DNA of 64,000 nucleotides from CAVRZJ01 sp964594125 (lineage in GTDB: Bacteria; Acidobacteriota; Thermoanaerobaculia; Thermoanaerobaculales; Thermoanaerobaculaceae), in the NCBI GenBank assembly GCA_964594125.1, contig CAZQLL010000019.1, positions 1 through 64,000 of the forward strand, written 5' to 3'. Position 1 is the stretch's first letter, and each line of letters starts with the position of its first letter. Of this stretch, positions 53,939-63,005 are shown piece after piece. The notes beneath the pieces are model-generated. The model was not told the origin of the DNA. It saw only the letters and a list, made by a program, of their open reading frames with translations, and ran no database searches. Both the position numbers and the translations under genes were made by a program.

Positions 53939-55068
53939 GGATCGGCGTCACCTGTTACCCGACGGTCGGCGGGTCCGGTGTGGTCGCCACCGAGCTCGGG
54001 CTCGAGATGGCGCGCCGCGGTCACGAGGTGCACTTCATCTGCTACGCCCTGCCGTACCGGCTCGGGCGCGTGCCGCCCGGCGTCACCTTCCACGAGGTGA
54101 CGGTGCCGGCGTACCCGCTGTTCTCCTACCCGCCGTACTCGCTGGCGCTCGCCTCGCAGATGGCCGACGCGGTGCGCAACCACGCGATCGAGCTGCTGCA
54201 CGTGCACTACGCGATCCCGCACGCGATCTCCGCGTACCTGGCGCGTGAGATCCTCGGCGGCGTCCCGAAGCTGGTGGTCACGCTGCACGGCACCGACATC
54301 ACGGTGGTCGGCGCCGACCCCTCGTTCCTGCCGATCGTGCGCCTCGGGATCGAGCGCGCCGACGCCGTCACGGCGGTCTCGCGCTCGCTCGCCGACGAGA
54401 CGCACGAGCGCCTCGGCGTGCCGCGCGAGATCGAGGTGATCCCCAACTTCGTCGACGCCAACCGCTGCGACCGCGACTTCGCGGCCGCCCACCGCCGCCG
54501 GCTGTCGCCGGACGGCGCGCCGCTGCTGGTGCACGCCTCGAACTTCCGTCCGGTGAAGCGGATCATGGACGTGCTCGAGGTGTTCCGGCGCGTCCACGCC
54601 GAGGTGCCGGCGCACCTGGCGCTGGTCGGCGACGGCCCCGAACGCCCGGGCGCCGAGAAGTTCGCGCGCGAGGCGGGGATCGCCCACCGCGTCGAGTTCC
54701 TCGGCAACGTGTCGCCGGTCGAGGGGGTGATGGGCGCCGGCGACCTCTTCCTGCTGCCGTCCAACGAGGAATCGTTCGGCCTCGCGGCGCTCGAGGCGAT
54801 GGCGTGCGGCGTGCCGGTGATCGCCTCGAATGCCGGCGGGCTCCCGGAGCTGATCGCGCACGGCGAGGGGGGTTGGGTGTTCCCGATCGGCGACACCGCG
54901 GCGATGGCCTCACAGGCGATCGCACTGCTCTCCGACGGCGCCGAGCTCGCCCGCCAGAGGCGCCTGGCCCATCGCCGTGCGGTCGAGCACTTCTCCACCG
55001 GTCCGGTCGTCGACCGCTACGAGGCGCTCTACCGCAGGCTTCTTGCGCCTCCGTCCCACGTCGGGTAG
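53935..55068 (+). CDS. bshA: N-acetylglucosaminyl malate synthase BshA
   Basis: A 377-residue GT4 glycosyltransferase that joins GlcNAc from UDP-GlcNAc to L-malate, the first step to bacillithiol. The start RIGVTCYPTVGGSGVVATEL, then HYAIPHAISAYLAREIL and VTLHGTDITVVG, is diagnostic of BshA. The donor motif is NEESFGLAALEAMACGVPVIASNAGG. Coupled to bshB1 by ATGA. The operon order C-B-A reverses the biochemical order. Confidence 0.94.
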   Translation: MRIGVTCYPTVGGSGVVATELGLEMARRGHEVHFICYALPYRLGRVPPGVTFHEVTVPAYPLFSYPPYSLALASQMADAVRNHAIELLHVHYAIPHAISAYLAREILGGVPKLVVTLHGTDITVVGADPSFLPIVRLGIERADAVTAVSRSLADETHERLGVPREIEVIPNFVDANRCDRDFAAAHRRRLSPDGAPLLVHASNFRPVKRIMDVLEVFRRVHAEVPAHLALVGDGPERPGAEKFAREAGIAHRVEFLGNVSPVEGVMGAGDLFLLPSNEESFGLAALEAMACGVPVIASNAGGLPELIAHGEGGWVFPIGDTAAMASQAIALLSDGAELARQRRLAHRRAVEHFSTGPVVDRYEALYRRLLAPPSHVG

Positions 55069-55131
55069 GATTGAATGCAGATCGACCCCGGTTTTCTCTC
55101 TCGACGCGTGGGAGCACACAAGGAGGAAGCC

Positions 55132-55620
55132 ATGGCTGTACCCGAAAGCGCCGCGCCGGCGGCAGGCAAGGCAGACCTGGGCAAACGGATCATCGCTGCG
55201 ATCATCGATGCGATCCCGGCGATCCTGGTGTCGTTCATCCTCGGCATGATCCCGTTCATCGGCGGGATCATCGGCGGTCTGCTGGCGGCCGGCTGGTGGC
55301 TGGTGCGCGACGGGCTCGACCTCGAGTTCGCCGACAAGCGGTCGCTCGGCAAGAAGATCATGAAGCTGCGCCCGATCCGGCTCGACGGCCAGCCGATGAC
55401 GCTGGACGTGTCGATCAAGCGCAACCTGCCGCTCGCGTTCTACTGCGTCGGCTATCTGCTGTGGATCGTGCCGGTGCTCGGCCACCTGGTGTCGATCCCG
55501 ATCTTCATCCTCGGCGGCCTCGTCGGCCTGATCGAGGGCGTGCTGGCGATCACCGACTCGGAGGGGCGGCGCTGGGGCGACAAGCTCGCCGGCACCAAGG
55601 TCATCGAGGTGGCGAGCTAG
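55132..55620 (+). CDS. RDD family membrane protein
   Basis: A 162-residue membrane protein with the RDD pattern: an early charged LGKRIIAAIIDAIPAILVSF, then DKRSLGKKIMKLRPIRLDGQ, and ITDSEGRRWGDKLAGTKVIE. About four hydrophobic segments. Some RDD proteins are thought to be ion or solute transporters. AAGGAGGAAGCC before ATG 55132 is the best ribosome site in the window and fixes the start. A 63-base gap separates it from bshA. Confidence 0.83.
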   Translation: MAVPESAAPAAGKADLGKRIIAAIIDAIPAILVSFILGMIPFIGGIIGGLLAAGWWLVRDGLDLEFADKRSLGKKIMKLRPIRLDGQPMTLDVSIKRNLPLAFYCVGYLLWIVPVLGHLVSIPIFILGGLVGLIEGVLAITDSEGRRWGDKLAGTKVIEVAS

Positions 55621-55754
55621 AGGCAGGCAAGAGGCAAGAGCCGAGAGGCGGGAGGCAACAGGAACGCTGGAAGCGGGGCGCGGCAGCAAGGCGGCTGACC
55701 TGCTCCTCCCGCGGTTCGTCGACGCGCGCGCAGATCATCGGTAGCAGCAGCGCC

Positions 55755-55778
55755 CCGGCGGCCCGGCAGGGCCGCCGG
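55755..55778 (+). terminator. Hairpin after the RDD gene
   Basis: A perfect 10-bp stem (55755-55764 with 55769-55778) closes on loop GGCA. It lies 134 bases after the RDD stop and 76 before the Ppx/GppA start. No T tract; likely terminator. Confidence 0.5.
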
Positions 55779-55854
55779 CGCTCGAGGGGAGGCCGCAGGA
55801 CCTCTCCTCGAGGACCGCCACGTTCATCCCCCGTTCACATCCGCGTGGTATACG

Positions 55855-57495
55855 ATGCGTTTACGGTCCCGCGGGCGGGGCCGGAACGGGGGAGCGGTGG
55901 CACGGGGCAACGGCAGCGCGCGGCGGCGCTCGGCTGAAGGAAAGCGCGGCAACGGCAAGGTGGTGTTCCCGCTGCGCGTGGGTGCGATCGACCTCGGCTC
56001 GAACGCGATCCGCTACACCGCCCTGGAGGTGGACGAGGGGGGCCGGCAGACCGTGCTCGCCGCCGACCGCGTGCCGGTGCGCCTCGGGCATGGCGTCTTC
56101 GTCTCCGGCAAGCTGGTGCCGGAGGCGATGGACGCGGCCATCGCCGCCCTCGCCGAGATCCACGAGCGCTTCGCGGCGCTCGCCGTCTCGCGCGTGCGTG
56201 CGGTGGCGACCAGTGCCGTGCGCGAGGCGGCCAACGGCGAAGCGTTTCGCAAGCGGGTGCGCCGCGAGACCGGTGTCACGCTCGAGACGATCAACGGCTC
56301 CGAGGAGGCGCGCCTCGTCTACCTCGCGGTCGCCGCGCGCATGCCGCTCGGCGACGCGCCGTGGCTCACCGCCGACCTCGGCGGCGGCTCGGTCGAGGTG
56401 TCGCTGGTCGACTCCTCCGGCGTCGTGTGGAGCGAGTCGCACACGATGGGGTCGGTGCGCCTGCTCGAGGAGCTCGCCGGCGCCGGCGACGACCCCGGCC
56501 GTTTCCGCCGCCTGGTCGGCGAGTACATCGAGACGCTGCGCATCCCGACGGCGGCGCGCTCCCGCCCGCTCGCCGGCTTCATCGCCACCGGCGGCAACAT
56601 CGAGGCGCTCGCCCGGTTGGCCGGCGTCGACGGCGCCGCCACCGGCATCGGCCTGCTGCCGCTGGCGACGCTGGCGGGCGTGATCGACACGCTGTCGCGC
56701 CTGTCGTACCGGCAGCGCGTGACCGAGCTCGGGTTGCGCGAGGACCGCGCCGACGTGATCCTGCCGGCGGCGATGGTGTACGAGCGGCTGTGCCGCCTTG
56801 CCGGCGCGGAGCAGATCCACGTCCCGTTCGTCGGCCTGCGCGAGGGGCTCGTCGCCGATCTCATCGAAGAGCTCACCAGCCTTCGCGCCTACGAGGACCG
56901 GCACGAGCGGGAGGTGGTGTCCGGCGCGCTCGCGGTGGGACGGCGCTACCTGTTCGACGAGGCGCACGGAATGCACGTGCGCCGCCTCGCGGTCTCGCTG
57001 TTCGACCAGCTCCGCGCCGAGCACGGCCTCGGCGGCAGCGAGCGGCGCGTGCTGCTCGCCGCCGCCCTGCTGCACGACATCGGCTCGTTCATCTCCTACA
57101 AGAAGCACCACAAGCACTCGTTCTACCTGATCTCGAACTCCGAGCTGCCCGGCCTCTCCGAGCGCGAGATCCTGCTCGCCGCCACCGTCGCGCGCTACCA
57201 CCGCCGCGCCGAGCCGCAGTCCGACCACTACCCCTACCAGGAGCTGTCGCGCGCCGAGCAGGATGCGGTCCGGCGGCTGGCCGGCATGCTGCGGCTGGCC
57301 GACGCGCTCGACCGCGACCACCGCCAGCGCGTCCAGCGGGTGGTGGCGGCGCGCCGCGGCAAGGACATCGTCCTGCAGCTCGACGGCGCCGGCGACCTGC
57401 TGCTCGAGAAGTGGTCGCTGCAGCGCCGGGTGAACCTGTTCGAGTCCGAGCTCGGCGCACGGGTGCGCCTGGCCGACGAGGCGCGGCGCGCATGA
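55855..57495 (+). CDS. Exopolyphosphatase / pppGpp phosphohydrolase (Ppx/GppA)
   Basis: A 546-residue Ppx/GppA enzyme that cuts polyphosphate ends or pppGpp. Acetate-kinase-like ATPase motifs are clear: GAIDLGSNAIRYTALEV, VATSAVREAANGEAFRKRV, LTADLGGGSVEVSLV and GFIATGGNIEALA. The C-terminal half has an HD domain, LLAAALLHDIGSFISYKKHH. ATG 55855 is taken; GTG 55897 is an alternative with GGGGGAG close by. The next gene overlaps by ATGA. With the CHAD, PstS-like and PAP2 genes downstream it suggests a polyphosphate and phosphate theme. Confidence 0.9.
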   Translation: MRLRSRGRGRNGGAVARGNGSARRRSAEGKRGNGKVVFPLRVGAIDLGSNAIRYTALEVDEGGRQTVLAADRVPVRLGHGVFVSGKLVPEAMDAAIAALAEIHERFAALAVSRVRAVATSAVREAANGEAFRKRVRRETGVTLETINGSEEARLVYLAVAARMPLGDAPWLTADLGGGSVEVSLVDSSGVVWSESHTMGSVRLLEELAGAGDDPGRFRRLVGEYIETLRIPTAARSRPLAGFIATGGNIEALARLAGVDGAATGIGLLPLATLAGVIDTLSRLSYRQRVTELGLREDRADVILPAAMVYERLCRLAGAEQIHVPFVGLREGLVADLIEELTSLRAYEDRHEREVVSGALAVGRRYLFDEAHGMHVRRLAVSLFDQLRAEHGLGGSERRVLLAAALLHDIGSFISYKKHHKHSFYLISNSELPGLSEREILLAATVARYHRRAEPQSDHYPYQELSRAEQDAVRRLAGMLRLADALDRDHRQRVQRVVAARRGKDIVLQLDGAGDLLLEKWSLQRRVNLFESELGARVRLADEARRA

Positions 57496-58220
57496 GGGTC
57501 GCGTTCCTCGCCGACGTGCACGCCAACTTCCCGGCGCTGTGCGCGGCGCTCGCGGCGGCCGAGCGCCTCGGCGCCGCGACCGTCGTGCTGGCCGGCGACC
57601 TCGTCGGTTCCGGCCCGCACCCGGTCGAGGTGGTGCGCCTGCTGATGCAGCGCGGCGTGCGCGCGGTGCGCGGCAACGTCGAGCGCAAGGTGCTCGCGAT
57701 CGCGGCGGGCGGCCGCAAGCCCAAGCGGCTGCTGGACAAGCCGAAGGTCGGCCACCTCGCGTGGACCGCGCTGCAGCTCGGGCCGGCCGAGCGCGAGTGG
57801 ATCGCCGCGCTGCCCGAGCGCCTCGACCTGTCGCTCGGCGGCGTCACGGTGAGAGTCGTGCACGGCAGCGCCCGCTCGGACCTCGAGTACGTCTTCCCGA
57901 GCGTCACCGCGCGCGCGCTGCCGTTGCTCGCCGGCGCGCCGCGGCCGCAGGTGCTGGCGTGCGGCCACTCGCACATCCCGTTCACCCGCGCGCTCGCCGG
58001 CGTGCGCGTGGTCAACTGCGGCTCGGTCGGCCGCCCGGTCGACGGCGACGCGCGCGGCGCGCTGGCGCTCGTCGACCTCGCAGCGCCGGCGCCGCCGCGC
58101 GCGCGCATCGTGCGTTTCGCGTACCCCGTCGAGGAGACGATGCGCGACCTCGCGGCGCGCGGCGTCCCCGGGGCGATCCCGGAGGAGCTCGCGCGCGCCG
58201 TCAAGCGCAAGGGGGTGTGA
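57492..58220 (+). CDS. Calcineurin-like phosphoesterase
   Basis: A 242-residue dinuclear-metal phosphoesterase of the YfcE / metallophos_2 group. The motifs are FLADVHANFPAL (DxH), VLAGDLVGSGPHP (GD), AVRGNVERK (GN), VRVVHGSARSDLEYVF (H) and ACGHSHIPF (GHxH), followed by the conserved VNCGSVGRPVDGD. Start overlaps the ppx stop by ATGA. Its substrate may be a nucleotide or a phosphodiester. Confidence 0.85.
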   Translation: MRVAFLADVHANFPALCAALAAAERLGAATVVLAGDLVGSGPHPVEVVRLLMQRGVRAVRGNVERKVLAIAAGGRKPKRLLDKPKVGHLAWTALQLGPAEREWIAALPERLDLSLGGVTVRVVHGSARSDLEYVFPSVTARALPLLAGAPRPQVLACGHSHIPFTRALAGVRVVNCGSVGRPVDGDARGALALVDLAAPAPPRARIVRFAYPVEETMRDLAARGVPGAIPEELARAVKRKGV

Positions 58221-58221
58221 G

Positions 58222-59799
58222 CTGTCGCCGCCCGCCGACCCGCCGGACGCCGCCGAGACCGCGCCGCTGTTCCGCCTGCCGCAGCGGCTTTCCGCAGACG
58301 CGCTTGCGGCCGCGCTCGCCGGCGCCGGCTACCGTCTGATCGCCACGCGGCCGCTGCGCCGGCGCGAGCTCTACCTGGATACCCAGGACGGCCGCCTGCA
58401 CCGCGCCGGCATGCGGCTGCGGCGGTGCGATCCCGCCGCGGTGTGGCAGGCCCTGGAGCGCGGCTGGATCGTCGCCGAGCAGCCGGCGCGCCGCGCGGCG
58501 CCGCCGTCGAAGGGTCCGGCCGGCGAGCGCGCGGCGGCGCGTGCGGCGGGCCATCGGCTGCTGCCGCAGGTGCTCGTGCGTGCGGCCGGCACCCGCCTGA
58601 CGCTCGCCGCGCCGGTGGGCGTCGAGCTCGAGCTCGCCCTCGTACGGCTCTCGTTCGTGCCGCCCGGCGGCGGCGCCGCCGCCCGCGGGCCGCGGGTGGC
58701 GCTGCTCGAGCGTCGTCCGGCGGCGCCGGCCGAGGCGCGGCACCTCGCCACGGCGCTGCGCGACCTCGTGCGGCTCCGCCGCCTCGCCGGCGACCCGCTC
58801 GTCCTGGCGCTCGCCGCGCTGAACCTGCCGCTGCCCGGGGCGCCGGTGCCCGACGCGCTGCGCCTCGCGGCCGGCGACACGATGGCCGAGGCGGCGCACA
58901 AGATCCTCGCGCGCCAGGCGTACGCAATGTGGGCGAACACCGCCGGGACGATCGCCGACCTCGACGTCGAGTACCTCCACGACCTGCGCGTCGCCACCCG
59001 CCGCGCCCGCTCGGCGCTGCGCCTGCTGGCGCCGCTGTACGGCGAGGCGCGCGCCGAGGCGCTGCGCGCCGAGCTCGCCTGGATCGCGGCGGCGCTCGGC
59101 GCGGTGCGCGACCTCGACGTCCAGCGCGAGCGCTTGCGCGCCGAGCTCGAGCGCGCCGGCGCCGCCGCCGGGCGCGACGCCGGTCTGGCCGCGGCGCTCG
59201 CCCGCCGGCGCGTCCCCGGCCTCGCGGCGCTGCGCGACGCGCTGCGCTCGGAGCGGTATCGGGCGCTCGTCGCGGCGCTCGGCGCGCTGGAGATTCCGGC
59301 GGACGCGCCGCCGGAGGCGGCCGCGCTCGGCGCCGCGCCGGTGGCTGCGGTCGTGCCCGGGCTCCTCGCCCGGGCCGCCCGCCGGGTGCGGCGCTGGGAG
59401 GAGCGGATCGGCGCCGGGGCGAGCAACGAGGATCTTCACCGCCTGCGTATCCTGTTCAAGCGCCTGCGCTACACGGCGGAGTTCTTCGCCGAGCCGTACG
59501 GAGAGCCGATGCGCGCAGCGATCGCCCGCCTCGTGCCTTTCCAGGACTGCCTCGGCGCCCTGCAGGACGCCGTCGTCGCCCTCGCAACGCTCGCCGAGCA
59601 CGCCGCGGCGCGCGCGCGGCGCGGCGGCAGGCGTCCGGACGAGCTGCTCACCCTTGGCGCGCTGATGCAGGTGCAGCGCGAGGAGATCGCCCGCCGGCGG
59701 GCGGCGCTCGCGGAGCTGTGGTCCGATCTCCCGGGCGTCCTCAAGGCGCTGCGGCGTGCAGCCCCGCCGCCTCCGCAGGCTGGTGCGGAGGCCGGGTGA
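58222..59799 (+). CDS. CHAD-domain protein with CYTH-like N-terminus, probable CTG start
   Basis: A protein of about 525 residues. The region about 215-505 is a CHAD domain, a helical fold that binds polyphosphate: YLHDLRVATRRARSALRLL, GAVRDLDVQRERL and LHRLRILFKRLRYTAEFF hold the typical His and Arg residues. The N-terminal part contains FRLPQRLSADALAAALAGAG, ELYLDTQDGRLHRAGMRLRR, which looks like the entry of a CYTH domain. No ATG, GTG or TTG lies in frame before M64 (58411). CTG at 58222, one base after the upstream stop and six after AAGGGGG, would restore the whole domain. Starting at 58411 would cut through the motif. Confidence 0.8.
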   Translation: MSPPADPPDAAETAPLFRLPQRLSADALAAALAGAGYRLIATRPLRRRELYLDTQDGRLHRAGMRLRRCDPAAVWQALERGWIVAEQPARRAAPPSKGPAGERAAARAAGHRLLPQVLVRAAGTRLTLAAPVGVELELALVRLSFVPPGGGAAARGPRVALLERRPAAPAEARHLATALRDLVRLRRLAGDPLVLALAALNLPLPGAPVPDALRLAAGDTMAEAAHKILARQAYAMWANTAGTIADLDVEYLHDLRVATRRARSALRLLAPLYGEARAEALRAELAWIAAALGAVRDLDVQRERLRAELERAGAAAGRDAGLAAALARRRVPGLAALRDALRSERYRALVAALGALEIPADAPPEAAALGAAPVAAVVPGLLARAARRVRRWEERIGAGASNEDLHRLRILFKRLRYTAEFFAEPYGEPMRAAIARLVPFQDCLGALQDAVVALATLAEHAAARARRGGRRPDELLTLGALMQVQREEIARRRAALAELWSDLPGVLKALRRAAPPPPQAGAEAG

Positions 59800-61457
59800 G
59801 GATCGCACGGACGCTGGCCGCGGCCGCCGCGTTCGCGGCTGCTGCTGCGGCGGCCGCCGCGGCGCCGCCGCTCGACGAGAAGGCGCGCGCCCGCCTCGCC
59901 GGGGTGAGCGCCGAGCGCCTGCGGGCCCACGTCGAGGCGCTCGGCGCCGATGCCATGGAGGGGCGCGGCACCGGCACCGCCGGCGAGCGCGCCGCCGCCC
60001 GTTACCTCGCGGCGCAGCTCGCGGCGATGGGCGTAGGCGGTGCGGGGGACGACGGCGGTTTCCTGCAGATGGTGCCGGTGCACGGCAGCCGCCCGCTGCC
60101 GGCGAGCGACCTCACGGTGGTGACGCCGTGCGAGACGCGCTCGCTGGCCCTCGCCGACGACTACTTCCTGTTCTCCGGCGGGTTCCAGACCTACATCCCG
60201 CACCCGGCGCCGCTGCTGTTCGTCGGCTACGGCATCGTCGCGCCGGAGTTCGACTACAACGACTACCAGGGGCTGGACGTCGCCGACGCCGTGGTGGTGT
60301 TCCTCGCCGGCGAGCCGCCCTCCGCCGACCGGGCGTTCTTCGCCGGCGAGCGCGCCACCGTGTACTCGGCGCCCGAAACCAAGCAGCGCATCGCCATGGC
60401 CAGGGGAGCGCGCGGCAGCATCCTGCTCGGCACCCCCGCCGAGGCGCGCTGGCGCGACTGGGAGTGGGTGGCGCGGCAGTTCGCGCACGAGCCGCTCGCG
60501 CTCGCGTACGGGGTGCCGAAGCACTTCGCCGCCGTGCTCCACCCGCGCGCCGCCGAGCTGCTGTTCTGCGGCGCCCGCCGCACCTTCGCCGAGGTGGCCG
60601 AGCTCGCGGCGTCGCACTCGATGACCTCGTTCCCCCTCGCCGCGTCGTTGCGCTTCCACGGTGTCTTCGCCGAGCGTGACGTCCTCGCCGCGAACGTCGT
60701 CGGGAAGATAGAAGGCAGCGACGCGCGCCTGCGGTCGACCCACCTCGTGCTCTCGGCGCACTACGACCACCTCGGCGTCGGCCCGCCGGTCGACGGCGAC
60801 GCGATCTACAACGGCGTGATCGACAACGCGATCGGCGTCGCCGCGGTGCTCGAAATCGCGCGCTCTCTCGCCGGCCGGCCGCCGCCGCGCTCGGTGATCC
60901 TGCTCCTCACGACGGGAGAGGAGCACGGGCTGCTCGGCTCGAGCTACTACGTCGACCACCCGGCGGCGCCGCTCTCCGCGACGGTCGCAAACCTCAACGT
61001 CGACGGGGTCGCCTTCTACGACGAGTTCCGCGACGTCATCGGCGTCGGCGCCGAGCTGTCGACGCTCGGCCGCACCCTTGCGCGGGTGGCCGCCGAGCTC
61101 GGGCTCACGGTGTCGCCGGTGCCAGCGCTGCTCGGCTCGCTGGACCCGGTGCTGTTCTCCGACCAGCAGGCGTTCATCGAGGCCGGCGTTCCGGCGATGC
61201 TCGTCAGCGAGGGGTTCGACACCGTCAACCGCCGGCGGGAGCAGGCGCTCCGGCACGCGATCCGCTGGGCGCAGACGGTCTACCACACCCCGTTCGACGA
61301 CCTCTCGCAACCGCTCGACTTCGCCGCCGCGGCGCAGCACACGCGCGTGCTGCTCGCGCTCGCCCTCGCGCTCGCGTCGGACGCCAGACCGCCCGAGTGG
61401 CTCCCCGGAGTCCGCCATGCCCAGGCCCGCCGCCTCTCCCAGGTCGAGAAACGCTAG
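59796..61457 (+). CDS. Exported M28 zinc peptidase
   Basis: A 553-residue exported peptidase. The signal peptide is an alanine-rich run (about 1-23). A PA-like insert lies in the middle third. The M28 catalytic domain shows its metal ligands: SAHYDHLGVG, IDNAIGVAAV, LTTGEEHGLLG, NLNVDGVAFYDE and VYHTPFDDLS. GTG start overlaps the CHAD stop (GTGA). It probably cleaves amino-terminal residues from peptides in the periplasm. Its place in a phosphate-flavoured run may be chance. Confidence 0.85.
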   Translation: MRIARTLAAAAAFAAAAAAAAAAPPLDEKARARLAGVSAERLRAHVEALGADAMEGRGTGTAGERAAARYLAAQLAAMGVGGAGDDGGFLQMVPVHGSRPLPASDLTVVTPCETRSLALADDYFLFSGGFQTYIPHPAPLLFVGYGIVAPEFDYNDYQGLDVADAVVVFLAGEPPSADRAFFAGERATVYSAPETKQRIAMARGARGSILLGTPAEARWRDWEWVARQFAHEPLALAYGVPKHFAAVLHPRAAELLFCGARRTFAEVAELAASHSMTSFPLAASLRFHGVFAERDVLAANVVGKIEGSDARLRSTHLVLSAHYDHLGVGPPVDGDAIYNGVIDNAIGVAAVLEIARSLAGRPPPRSVILLLTTGEEHGLLGSSYYVDHPAAPLSATVANLNVDGVAFYDEFRDVIGVGAELSTLGRTLARVAAELGLTVSPVPALLGSLDPVLFSDQQAFIEAGVPAMLVSEGFDTVNRRREQALRHAIRWAQTVYHTPFDDLSQPLDFAAAAQHTRVLLALALALASDARPPEWLPGVRHAQARRLSQVEKR

Positions 61458-62265
61458 GGCGGCGCTGGCCGCCGCCCTGCTCGCGGCCGCGTGCGCGCAC
61501 GGCGGCGGCGGGACGGCGACCGTGCGCCTCGCCGGCTCGGACACCATGGCGGTGCTCGCCCGGCTGTGGGCGGAGCGGTTCATGGAGAGCCATCCGGACA
61601 CCGCCGTCCTCGCCGCGGGAGGCGGCACCGCCGAGGGGATCCGCGCCCTCATCGCCGGAACCGTCGACATCGCGTCCGCCTCCCGCCCGCTCCGCCCGCA
61701 CGAGGTCGAGGCCCTGCACGCGCGCAGCGGGCGCCTCGGCGTGGGCTTTCACTGCGCCCTGGACGGGCTGTCGATCTACCTCCACCCGGACAACCCGGTG
61801 CGCTCGCTGACCCTTCTGCAGGTGAAGGGGATCTTCACCGGCCGCATCGGCACCTGGGCCAAGGTCGGCGGCGCCGACGCGCCGATCGCGGTGTTCACAC
61901 GGCAGCCGTCGAGCGGCACCTACCGGTTCTTCCAGGAGATGGTGCTCGACGAGGAGCAGTACTCCGAGCGCGCCACCGCGCTGCCCACCACCGCGGCGAT
62001 CGCCGACGCGGTGCGCGCCGATCTGCACGCGATCGGCTACGGCGGCCTCGGCTACGGCACCGACGTGCGGCACTGCGCCGTCGACGGCGTGGCGCCGAGC
62101 GCCGCAACGGTGCGCGACGGCTCCTACCCGCTCGCCCGCTACCTCTATCTCTACACGGTGGAGCCGCCCACGGGCGCCGTGAAGCGCTTCATCGACTGGG
62201 TGCTCTCACCCGCCGGCCAACGCGTCGTCGCCGAGGCGGGGTACGTCCCGCTGTGGGGGGAGTAG
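61417..62265 (+). CDS. PstS-like phosphate-binding lipoprotein
   Basis: A 282-residue periplasmic binding protein, class PstS/SphX. A lipoprotein signal ends LLAAACAHGG. Ligand-binding patterns are LAGSDTMAVLARLWAERFME, GGGTAEGIRALIAGTVDIAS and FTRQPSSGTYRFFQEMVL, and the C-terminal IDWVLSPAGQRVVAEAGYVP is typical. No pstCAB genes are nearby. It overlaps the M28 gene by 41 bases; CCCCGGAGTCCGCC before ATG 61417 supports the start. It may sense or bind phosphate rather than feed a transporter. Confidence 0.83.
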   Translation: MPRPAASPRSRNARAALAAALLAAACAHGGGGTATVRLAGSDTMAVLARLWAERFMESHPDTAVLAAGGGTAEGIRALIAGTVDIASASRPLRPHEVEALHARSGRLGVGFHCALDGLSIYLHPDNPVRSLTLLQVKGIFTGRIGTWAKVGGADAPIAVFTRQPSSGTYRFFQEMVLDEEQYSERATALPTTAAIADAVRADLHAIGYGGLGYGTDVRHCAVDGVAPSAATVRDGSYPLARYLYLYTVEPPTGAVKRFIDWVLSPAGQRVVAEAGYVPLWGE

Positions 62266-62346
62266 GGCCCGCCAGGACGCCGCGTCTTCACCGCAACTCC
62301 ACGGCAGCCTCGGAGGATCTTCACACTCCGCGGCCAGCATGCAGGC

Positions 62347-62871
62347 ATGCCGGACGCCCTCCGACTCGCCGCAGGAAGGGTGCTCGACCTCGACCTCCGC
62401 ATCGCGCAGGCGGTGTGCGCGGCGGTTGCCGGGCGGACGACGCTCGCGCTCCTGCGCGGCGCATCGCGCTTCGGCGACGGCTGGCTCTCGCTGGCGGCGG
62501 CGGCCGTGCTGCTCGCCGGCGCCGGGGCCGGCGCGGCCGGGCGCTTCGCCGTCGCGGCGATCGCGGGTCTCGTGTTCCAGAAGGCGTTCAAGACGGCACT
62601 CGCCAGGAGGCGCCCCTGCTTCGTGGACGGCGGGCCGGCGCAGCGAGCGCCGATCCCCGATGCGGGGAGCTTCCCCTCCGGGCACACCTTGCACGCCACG
62701 CTTGCGGCGGTGGCGGTCGCCGCGCACGTGCCGGCGCTGGCCGCGGTGTTCGTGCTGCTGGCGCTCGTGATCGCGTGGTCGCGCGTCGCTCTCGGCGTGC
62801 ACTACCCCTCGGACGTGGCGGCGGGAGCGGCGCTCGGCGCCGGTCTCGGCGGGCTGGCTGCCGCCCTGTAG
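62347..62871 (+). CDS. PAP2 family phosphatase
   Basis: A 174-residue membrane phosphatase of the PAP2 type (lipid phosphates, undecaprenyl pyrophosphate). The three motifs are KTALARRRP, PSGHTLHATLA and SRVALGVHYPSD with the catalytic His. Five or six hydrophobic helices. The gene is 81 bases downstream of the PstS-like gene and may be in the same operon; a 12-base palindrome (GGAGCCGGCTCC, 62871-62882) overlaps its stop codon and may form a hairpin. Confidence 0.9.
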   Translation: MPDALRLAAGRVLDLDLRIAQAVCAAVAGRTTLALLRGASRFGDGWLSLAAAAVLLAGAGAGAAGRFAVAAIAGLVFQKAFKTALARRRPCFVDGGPAQRAPIPDAGSFPSGHTLHATLAAVAVAAHVPALAAVFVLLALVIAWSRVALGVHYPSDVAAGAALGAGLGGLAAAL

Positions 62872-63005
62872 GAGCCGGCTCCGACGCTCACTGTGAAGGA
62901 ATGATTTCGCGGCCTCCCCCCGGAGCGCCGCCGGGGCGCTGCCGGTGCCGAGGCCAGCGCGCGCCGCAGCGACGCCGGGAGCAGCAGAGCAGCGCCGGCC
63001 GACGG

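Noticed and set aside
59796..61457. Inactive M28 because GADDN reads as IDN
   Set aside because: The bridging Asp and the other ligands (HYD, EE, D, H) are kept, so loss of activity is not supported.
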